Source of the DNA: an uncultured Planctomycetaceae bacterium
Lineage (GTDB): Bacteria; Planctomycetota; Planctomycetia; Planctomycetales; Planctomycetaceae
DNA length: 12,666 nucleotides
Reading direction: 5' to 3'
Assembly (NCBI GenBank): GCA_903823545.1
Contig: CAIJTL010000282.1
Coordinates: 1-12,666 of the forward strand
Shown: positions 6,951 to 12,666 of the stretch, piece after piece
How positions within the stretch are numbered: position 1 is the stretch's first letter
Layout of the letters: the number at the start of each line of letters is the position of its first letter
Program-made: the position numbers and the translations under genes
Notes under the pieces: model-generated
What the model was told of the DNA's origin: nothing
The model's database searches: none
Seen by the model: the letters and a program-made list of their open reading frames with translations, nothing else

Positions 6951-8600
6951 CTAAAAACAAACTCGTAACTCAGGACTGGTCAGCAAGGCCCAAACGATTT
7001 GCCGGATGGCCACAAGTCGATCGGTGGAATGTTTTTGTAGGTAATCATTCAAAGCCGCGCGTTCTTCATCGCGAGGCGGTCGAGAGTTTACGGACCAAAA
7101 TGCCGCATCAATCAACGCCGAATTGTCGCTCAGTGTCTTCAAATAACCAACGAGTCGGTCGCCTGAGTCGCGAAGGAACTCATCTTCAATCCGCTTGTTG
7201 TTGGTGAAGAGCAGGGCCTCATCGATGGCAACCTGAAAACCTTCACCCGGAACTTCAAACATGTTGGACCAACCGTTGGCGGTGTTCTCCAATTGCTCAC
7301 GTCGCTGAGCCCATTTGTCCGGCTGATCGGCAGCAGGCCATTGCGTTGGGTTGTAAGCGGCCATGTGCAACGACAGCGCGTATTGGCGTGGCGTCAGAGG
7401 CTTCACCTTTACAACTGCATAAATGGCGGCAGATGGCTGTTCGCCGGAGGTCCACTCACTTGATCGCGAGTAGGTCTGACTCAATGCGATGCCACGAATC
7501 AAACGCTTCATGTCATAGTTGTGAGCAACCAAGTCTCGCGTCAGCCAGTCGAGCAATTCGGGGTGAGTTGGCGGATTGGCGGAATGCATTTGGTCGACCG
7601 GATCAACTATGCCTCGACTAAAAAACTGAGCCCAGATGCGGTTGACGCAATTACGTGCAAAGAAGCGATTGTCTTCCGCTCGCAACGCCACTTCCACGAG
7701 CTTCTCGCGCGGGCTGAAACTCGGCTTCTCAGGCGGCGGAGCGTTGTCTTCTTGCGTTTGCTTCTTGACCACTTCGTCGAACTCTTTGAGTTGTTCCTTC
7801 GTTCGCTCGACCATCGGCTCGCTGATTGTCGCTCCCGTGAGAAACAAAAAGGCCGCCTGCTTTTGACCTTCCTTCTTCGTTGAGAACTTCACTTCGCCCA
7901 CTTGTTTTTCCGCGAGCAGATTCTTCTTGGTGAGATATGTTCTGCTGAAGAACGACGTCATGCCGTAGAAGTGATCTTGTTTCCAATCTTGAGCCAGCGG
8001 GTGATCGTGGCACTTCGCGCAACTCACATTGACGCCGAAAAACAAACTGGCAGTGTCATTGGTGAGATCATCCAGTTCGCGGGCACGCGATTTCACAAAC
8101 GTTAGCGCCCCTTTTTGATTCTCATCTGCTTCGCTGCCAATCAGCATGTCGCGAAACATGGCATCCCACGGACGGTTTTGCTGAGTTGCCCAAAGAAGAT
8201 ATTTTCGGAACTCACCGTCATTGGGTTTGTGCGCCAGTAGAAGCCGGTCAAGTTCATTGCGTTGATGCAGCGGAAAGTCAGGACTCGCAAGCAATCGATC
8301 GACCAATTCCACTCGCTTGGTTGGCGAAGTGTTTGCAGCAAAGGCTTGAGCCTCGGCAGAAGTCGGAATTCGCCCCGCTAAGTCGAGCGACAGACGCCGC
8401 AACAAATTCAGGTCATCAGCCTGCGGGGCCGGTGTGACCTTCTCCGTCTCGAGTCGTTCGTTGATGAACTGGTCGATCACTTGTTCAATCGGAGCGTCAG
8501 CGGAGGGCAAATCAGCCGCCAGCGAAATCGTCGTGAAAGACACAACTCCGGTTGCGAACAACCACAGTGAAAGCCAGGTGAGACGAACGGTCTTCCGCAT
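6951..8600 (-). CDS. Secreted DUF1549/DUF1553 protein with one CXXCH motif
   Basis: A 549-residue envelope protein. Residues 1-29 are a Sec signal peptide (basic MRKTVR, hydrophobic core, likely cut after SLAA). DUF1549 covers about 35-230, with LLRRLSLDLAGRIPT (66-80), and includes CAKCHDHP (194-201), a c-type haem-like CXXCH. DUF1553 follows at about 293-545, with NRIWAQFFSRGIVDP (320-334) and HPELLDWL (346-353). This short form lacks the N-terminal cytochrome-like and sugar-binding domains seen in larger planctomycete relatives, and is the version usually found beside DUF1501 genes. The function of these domains is unknown and haem attachment is unproven. The frame is open to 8741, but the ATG at 8600 is chosen because it alone places the signal peptide at the N-terminus. 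Its ribosome-binding site is poor. It is the first gene of the operon. Confidence 0.9.
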   Translation of the reverse strand: MRKTVRLTWLSLWLFATGVVSFTTISLAADLPSADAPIEQVIDQFINERLETEKVTPAPQADDLNLLRRLSLDLAGRIPTSAEAQAFAANTSPTKRVELVDRLLASPDFPLHQRNELDRLLLAHKPNDGEFRKYLLWATQQNRPWDAMFRDMLIGSEADENQKGALTFVKSRARELDDLTNDTASLFFGVNVSCAKCHDHPLAQDWKQDHFYGMTSFFSRTYLTKKNLLAEKQVGEVKFSTKKEGQKQAAFLFLTGATISEPMVERTKEQLKEFDEVVKKQTQEDNAPPPEKPSFSPREKLVEVALRAEDNRFFARNCVNRIWAQFFSRGIVDPVDQMHSANPPTHPELLDWLTRDLVAHNYDMKRLIRGIALSQTYSRSSEWTSGEQPSAAIYAVVKVKPLTPRQYALSLHMAAYNPTQWPAADQPDKWAQRREQLENTANGWSNMFEVPGEGFQVAIDEALLFTNNKRIEDEFLRDSGDRLVGYLKTLSDNSALIDAAFWSVNSRPPRDEERAALNDYLQKHSTDRLVAIRQIVWALLTSPELRVCF

Positions 8601-9124
8601 GGGAGGTCTTTCGTTCCGCTCAAAGGTAGGTGGGATCGGGCGAGGAAGGCAGTGGCTGGTTTGATCGTTTTTGACAATCGCTTTGTGCGAGGGTAACTGT
8701 GACTTCAGACGCATGGCGTTTGTCACAAAACTCGAATGCACGTCTCCAGTGGCGAGGCAAAGTATCGGACGAGAACCAAGGCATCAAGTTGGTCTGATCT
8801 GATATCGGCAGTAGAGAGCCTCAAGCTGCGTTGGTTATTCCTGTCGCGTCGAGGCGAGTTGGCTTAAGCGAAGGTGATGGCTTGTTGCAGTTTTGCATCA
8901 TGGATTCAGGTGTTTGTCATTGCCTTGGCATAGTCATACTTCCCATTGCGGTGAATTCGTCTTCGGGTTGTGACGATCGTTCCGATCGTGCCAATTTCGG
9001 GCCTGAGGAAAGTGGCGGAAAGTTCGCAATCGGAACTTCACCGCTTACGTTGGATTGACGCTGGAAACATCATGTGTGCCCCCTCGCCTCAACGGCACTC
9101 AGTTCCAGATGCAGAAACCAATTC
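8601..9124. promoter_or_regulatory. Gene-free divergent control region
   Basis: This stretch of about 520 bases separates the minus-strand DUF1549 operon from the plus-strand signalling genes and must carry promoters for both. I see no convincing gene in it. A 75-codon plus-strand frame (8831-9058) has no recognisable motif. Structure visible: CGATCGT occurs twice, nine bases apart (8974-8980 and 8983-8989), and a 6-base inverted repeat with a 7-base loop, AAGTTC...GAACTT, lies at 9020-9038. Either could be a regulator site near the kinase gene, but neither matches a site I know. Confidence 0.5.
8759..8787 (-). promoter_or_regulatory. Weak candidate promoter for the DUF1549-DUF1501-WD40 operon
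   Basis: On the minus strand TTGATG (8782-8787) and TACTTT (8759-8764) are 17 bases apart, matching the -35 and -10 consensus at about four and three of six positions. This would give a leader of about 150 bases before the ATG at 8600. It is the best spacing I found upstream of the operon, but a chance match is quite possible. Confidence 0.18.
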
Positions 9125-10780
9125 ATGGCTCTCTCTCCACGCGAAATCCTTCTCATTGAGGACAACGAGGCTGATCTTGTCTTGATCAGCATGATGTTGT
9201 CAGACCAAGGCGGCGATGGATGGGTCGTGAAAACTGCGTCGACATTGGCTGCGGGAATGCGACTTCTTGCTCAGCCGAATCAACCGGCTGGTTCACAATT
9301 TGCCGCGGTACTATTGGACTTGAGTTTGCCGGATAGCCACGGATTCGACACGTTTATCGCTATCCATCAATTGGCCCCATCACTGCCCGTCGTTGTCTTG
9401 ACCGGAAATGCGGATGAAGAAATCGCACTTCAGGCGGTCCATACCGGGGCTCAGGATTACCTTTCAAAGAATGCGTTGACCAACGAGTTGCTGCAGAAGT
9501 CGCTGCGTTACGCGATTGAACGGAAGCAACTCGAACGCCAATGGCGAGAAGAGCTAGAGCAACGTGTTCGCGAGCGGACCGCAGAATTGTCCGCCGCAAA
9601 TGAAGGATTGCAGCGAGAAATTGCGGAACGGCGACGAGCGGAAGAGGCGCTTCAGGAAAGTCAGCGGTTCGTCGAACGGATTACGAATGCAACACCGAGC
9701 ATCGTCTACATCTTGGATGTGACAACGCGGAAGCTGCTGTATGCAAATGACCGTCTTCAGTCGATCTTGGGTTACTCGCAGTCTGATTTAGGTTCGATGG
9801 ATGGCGATGCCCTCAAGAAGCTAGTGCATCCTGAAGACCAGCCTCGATTCACCGACAGCTTTCAGGAATTGTTGTCACTAAAAGACAACGATGTCCAAGA
9901 GGTCGACTCGCGAGTTTTGCACGCCGATGGAAGTTGGCGTTGGTTACAGTCACGCAAGGTCGTATTTCGGCGAGCGGTGGATGGATCGGTGCGGCTCGTT
10001 CTGGGATCTGCGTTTGATATTTCTGATCGCAAGCAAGCCGAGGAACAATCACGCCAGCAGCAAGAGCAACTCGTTTACGTGTCGCGATTGACGATGCTGG
10101 GTGAATTGGCATCCGGATTGGCTCACGAATTGAATCAGCCTTTGATGGCGGTGACGAATTACGCACAAGCGTCTCTGCGTCGAGTTCGGTCTGATGAGTT
10201 CGACCGCAATGAATTGATTTCCTGGCTCGAAAAAACATCTCAACAAGCGCTTCTGGCCGGAGAGATCATCAAGCGATTGCGACGACTTGTCAGCCGTCGG
10301 CCTCCCGAGCAAACAGCAACGGACATCAATGATGCAATACGCGAAGTGATTGAGATGATCCGGCCTGAAGCAGAGAGCCGAGACGTTCGAGTAAATCTTG
10401 AACTTGTCGATCATTTGCCGCAGGTGCCAACAGACCGCGTGCAGTTACAACAGGTGCTGCTCAATTTGATTCGCAACGGCTTCGATGCGATGGAAGAGAC
10501 GCAGGCGATCGAGCGGAACCTGACGATCGAATCGGCACTTTCCGAAAACGACTGTGTGACGGTAAGCGTCAGCGATCACGGCGAAGGTTGCGATGCTCAG
10601 AATCTTCAACGGATCTTCCAGCCGTTCTACACCACGAAAAAGCAAGGCTTGGGGATGGGGTTATCGATCAGCCGCTCCATCATTGAGGCGCACGGCGGTC
10701 GCTTAACGGCGCAGCCCAATTTGACGCGCGGTCTGACGTTTCGCTTCACATTGCCACTTCATACGGGAGTTGCCGGATGA
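9125..10780 (+). CDS. Soluble REC-PAS sensor histidine kinase, FixL-type transmitter
   Basis: A 551-residue cytoplasmic kinase with no membrane segment. Residues about 6-128 are a receiver domain with phospho-acceptor Asp65 in LLDLSLP, acidic Glu/Asp in IEDNEAD and Lys115. A coiled coil (about 130-180) leads to a PAS domain of the PAS_3 type (about 180-300, with HPEDQPRF). The HisKA box is ASGLAHELNQPL with His334, the form typical of FixL/TodS-like kinases. The ATPase has an N-box (NLIRNGFDAM, about 447-456), G1 (DHGEGC, about 484-489) and G2 (GLGMGL, 508-513). The PAS lacks a clear haem-ligand signature, so the signal is unknown. The ATG at 9125 is chosen because it precedes the receiver closely. 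A GTG at 9074 would add 17 unconserved-looking residues. The stop overlaps the next gene by 4 bases, so they are translationally coupled cognate partners. Confidence 0.9.
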   Translation: MALSPREILLIEDNEADLVLISMMLSDQGGDGWVVKTASTLAAGMRLLAQPNQPAGSQFAAVLLDLSLPDSHGFDTFIAIHQLAPSLPVVVLTGNADEEIALQAVHTGAQDYLSKNALTNELLQKSLRYAIERKQLERQWREELEQRVRERTAELSAANEGLQREIAERRRAEEALQESQRFVERITNATPSIVYILDVTTRKLLYANDRLQSILGYSQSDLGSMDGDALKKLVHPEDQPRFTDSFQELLSLKDNDVQEVDSRVLHADGSWRWLQSRKVVFRRAVDGSVRLVLGSAFDISDRKQAEEQSRQQQEQLVYVSRLTMLGELASGLAHELNQPLMAVTNYAQASLRRVRSDEFDRNELISWLEKTSQQALLAGEIIKRLRRLVSRRPPEQTATDINDAIREVIEMIRPEAESRDVRVNLELVDHLPQVPTDRVQLQQVLLNLIRNGFDAMEETQAIERNLTIESALSENDCVTVSVSDHGEGCDAQNLQRIFQPFYTTKKQGLGMGLSISRSIIEAHGGRLTAQPNLTRGLTFRFTLPLHTGVAG

Positions 10781-11424
10781 GTTCGACGTTATCAAAAAAC
10801 AGTGGATCAATATCTGCCGAACAAACCGTGTTTGTTCTCGATGACGAGCCCGCAGTTCGTGATTCGCTGCGGTGTCTCTTAGAGACGGAGAGTTATCGAG
10901 TCGAGACCTTTGATTCGCCGGGACAGTTCTTGCAGGCAGCGGATTCGAATCAAGCCGCATGCTTAATCCTCGATCTCAAAATGCCGCAGATGAATGGTAT
11001 GGAGGTCTTGCAGCTCGTCGCTCGGCAGAAGCCGCGATTGCCGACGATTGTGCTGACTGCGTATGCCGACACGCCGTCGATCGTCAACGCGATGCGCTGC
11101 GGTGCCGTGAATTTGCTGGAGAAGCCTTGTAGTGACCTTCAACTATTGGAAGCCGTCCGTGAGGCGATGGCTCAGTCCGATCAACAACGACAACAAGCAA
11201 CAACGTGTGACAACCTCCAAGAAAAGATCAGCCATTTAACGACTCGCGAACGTGAGGTCTTGGAAGAGCTTGTCGCCGGCAAGAACGTCAAACAAATCGG
11301 AATCAAGTTTGGCACAAGCCCTAACACAGTTCGTAATCAGCGAGCCAGCATCATTGAGAAAATGGGGGCCGAATCACTGGGGGACTTGGTGCGTATGGTC
11401 TTTGAAGGACGGGGGCAGCGCTGA
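10777..11424 (+). CDS. FixJ/TodT-type response regulator (REC plus LuxR-type HTH)
   Basis: A 215-residue DNA-binding regulator. The receiver domain (about 16-130) has the acidic pair Asp22/Asp23, phospho-acceptor Asp66 in LILDLKMP, Thr94 in IVLTAYAD and Lys116 in LLEKP. A Gln-rich linker (about 135-148) leads to a LuxR/FixJ helix-turn-helix (about 152-212), with LTTREREVLEELVAGK and the recognition part TSPNTVRNQRASI. This family activates transcription after phosphorylation, and the overlapping kinase upstream is the obvious donor. The ATG at 10777 overlaps the kinase TGA as ATGA, with GGGAG (10765-10769) 7 bases before it. Its targets cannot be read from here. The cluster itself and the divergent operon are the nearest candidates. 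Confidence 0.92.
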   Translation: MSSTLSKNSGSISAEQTVFVLDDEPAVRDSLRCLLETESYRVETFDSPGQFLQAADSNQAACLILDLKMPQMNGMEVLQLVARQKPRLPTIVLTAYADTPSIVNAMRCGAVNLLEKPCSDLQLLEAVREAMAQSDQQRQQATTCDNLQEKISHLTTREREVLEELVAGKNVKQIGIKFGTSPNTVRNQRASIIEKMGAESLGDLVRMVFEGRGQR

Positions 11425-11537
11425 ACTGCTGGATTGAGATTGCGAGTTCGGAATTAGAAGTTCGAGATCGCACACTTCTGAAACTCGATGAATCGTATCG
11501 AAACAACTCGTGTGAATCCTTCTGAAGTCGCATTCTT
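11425..11537. other. Short gap between response regulator and membrane kinase
   Basis: These 113 bases hold no gene. AGAAGT (11456-11461) can pair with ACTTCT (11474-11479) across a 12-base loop, but the stem is short and no T-run follows, so it is not a convincing terminator. TCGAT/ATCGA arms lie at 11485-11501. No good promoter was found, so co-transcription with the regulator is possible. Confidence 0.4.
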
Positions 11538-12666
11538 ATGTCACGTCTAGCCCGACTGAAATCGTTGCCCACTCCGTGGGAAAAGCTGATGCAGCGAACG
11601 ATGCTGAGTCGGTGGCCTCGTCTGCAAAAGCGATTTTCGTGGAACTCGCTCATCGTTGCGACAGCCATCTTGTTAATCGACGCGTTGATGCCAGCCAGCG
11701 GTGCGATCACGATGTTGTACGTATTGCCGGCAACCATTGCGCTGAGCAGTCGCCGACAAGGGTCGCTGATTCAGACGGGCTTGATCTGCTCTCTCTTCAT
11801 TATCGCAGGCTTCTTTCTTGGACCATCGCTAATTACATCCCAAGACGAATTGATCCAGCGTGGTTGCGCGTTGGTCGCGTTGGGATTGATTTCCTGGGTT
11901 GGCTGGCAGCTTGCCGAATCCGTCGAGGCGGCTCAGCAGTTGCGAGTTGATTCCTGCTTACGACAAGTAGCCGAAGAGGCGGCGACGTTCTTTCGATCCA
12001 TGGTTGATCACGTGCCAATCGGCGTTTCGAGGACTGATTTGTCGGGACGATTTGTTTTCGTCAACGAGGCCTTTTGCCGCATGTTCGACGCCTCCGTCGA
12101 TGATTTATTGGGCAAGACAACGGAAGAGATTGTCCCAAAACCATTAGCGGAAGAGACTGCTGACGAAGAGCGGCGAGTTGCGGAATCGGATGAGATATCG
12201 GAACGGATCGAGCGAGTTGCGGAGGGTGATCGCGAACAGTTTGTCAAAGTCATTCGGACTCCCGTCAAAGATGGCCTTGGTCAAATCATCGGAGTGCAGT
12301 CGATCTGGCTCGATGTAACGGAGCTCAAACATTCGCAGCATGTTTTAGAGCGACACGCACAGAATCTCGAGCGGAGCAACGTGAATTTGCAGCAGTTCGC
12401 TTACGTCGCTTCGCACGACCTTCAGGAGCCTTTGCGAGCGATCAGCAACTACTGCCAACTTTTTGAAAAGCACTATTCTCACCAACTCGATGAACGAGGA
12501 CTTCGCTGGCTGGAATTCGCGGTGAGTGGCTCACAGCGAATGCAAACGTTAGTTCGAGACCTGCTGGAATATGCCCGCATCGACAACAAATCGCGAACGT
12601 GGTTTACCGTCGATTGCCGTATTCCGTGTCTGCTCGCACTTGAGAATCTCTCAAAAATCATTGAAG
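11538..12666 (+). CDS. Membrane PAS histidine kinase, 3' end outside the window
   Basis: The frame stays open for 376 codons from the ATG at 11538 to the last base, so the C-terminus is missing from this window. A basic N-terminus is followed by about four hydrophobic helices (roughly 37-53, 56-70, 77-100 and 106-122), a membrane sensor module that I cannot assign to a named family. A short coiled coil leads to a PAS domain (about 150-262, with FVFVNEAFC). A HisKA domain follows, with the phosphorylated His293 in FAYVASHDLQEPLRAISNY. This H-box belongs to the phytochrome-like kinase group. LLEYARID (342-349) ends the dimerisation helices. The ATPase domain must lie beyond the edge. An in-frame TGA at 11523-11525 limits the start, and the ribosome-binding site is weak (GAAG). 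It follows the FixJ-type regulator by 113 bases on the same strand and could be functionally linked. Confidence 0.88.
   Translation, partial: MSRLARLKSLPTPWEKLMQRTMLSRWPRLQKRFSWNSLIVATAILLIDALMPASGAITMLYVLPATIALSSRRQGSLIQTGLICSLFIIAGFFLGPSLITSQDELIQRGCALVALGLISWVGWQLAESVEAAQQLRVDSCLRQVAEEAATFFRSMVDHVPIGVSRTDLSGRFVFVNEAFCRMFDASVDDLLGKTTEEIVPKPLAEETADEERRVAESDEISERIERVAEGDREQFVKVIRTPVKDGLGQIIGVQSIWLDVTELKHSQHVLERHAQNLERSNVNLQQFAYVASHDLQEPLRAISNYCQLFEKHYSHQLDERGLRWLEFAVSGSQRMQTLVRDLLEYARIDNKSRTWFTVDCRIPCLLALENLSKIIE

Noticed and set aside
8831..9058. Plus-strand frame of 75 codons in the divergent gap
   Set aside because: No recognisable motif, no good ribosome-binding site and an atypical Cys/Ser/Gly-rich composition. 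Too weak to call a gene.
9640..10050. Haem-binding oxygen-sensing PAS as in FixL
   Set aside because: The transmitter and partner regulator are FixL/FixJ-like, but the PAS is of the PAS_3 type and I could not find the haem-ligand His context, so oxygen sensing is not claimed.
11456..11479. Possible terminator hairpin after the response regulator
   Set aside because: The stem is only 6 base pairs with a 12-base loop and no following T-run.
1..12666. CRISPR arrays, tRNA/rRNA genes, insertion sequences, phage genes or defence islands
   Set aside because: I looked on both strands for spaced direct repeats, transposase motifs, long terminal inverted repeats and RNA gene signatures and saw none.

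Overview
The window looks like a piece of a Planctomycetes chromosome. The main evidence is one gene neighbourhood: a secreted DUF1549/DUF1553 protein, a Tat-exported DUF1501 protein and a WD40-repeat protein encoded in a row. This gene set is characteristic of planctomycetes and close relatives. Base composition is moderate (about half G+C), with no obvious compositional break, and I see no mobile element, phage gene, RNA gene or CRISPR array.

Layout, left to right. (1) Positions 1-279 hold the C-terminal end of an unrecognised plus-strand gene, cut by the window edge. Its last bases overlap the end of a convergent gene. (2) A minus-strand comEC/rec2 gene (DNA-uptake channel) fills 246-2876 or 246-2984. 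(3) Divergent from it is a small GNAT acetyltransferase (3132-3557, plus) resembling N-acetylglutamate-synthase-type enzymes. (4) Two short minus-strand genes encode helical, coiled-coil-like proteins of 78 and 173 residues (3582-4400). I do not recognise them securely. (5) The planctomycete triad lies on the minus strand, transcribed 8600 to 4542: DUF1549/DUF1553, DUF1501, WD40. The last two genes share a 4-base ATGA overlap, so the triad is very probably an operon, and it may continue into the two small genes. (6) A gene-free divergent control region covers 8601-9124. (7) A plus-strand signalling cluster follows: a soluble REC-PAS-histidine kinase with a FixL-type transmitter (9125-10780), overlapping by 4 bases a FixJ/TodT-type response regulator (10777-11424). 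After a 113-base gap comes a membrane-anchored PAS-histidine kinase (11538 to the window end) that runs off the edge before its ATPase domain.

How the genes work together. The kinase/regulator pair is a complete two-component system with an extra input receiver, so another kinase could feed into it. The membrane kinase next door is a natural but unproven candidate. The DUF1549/DUF1553-DUF1501-WD40 set probably forms a cell-envelope module of unknown biochemical role, with two exported members and one lacking a visible export signal. ComEC would be the inner-membrane channel for transforming DNA. Nothing else for competence is in view.

The least explained parts are the two-gene helical cassette at 3582-4400 and the apparent localisation mismatch in the DUF1501 operon. 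I found no clear evidence of a wholly new system. Domain calls rest on reading motifs by eye, without database searches.
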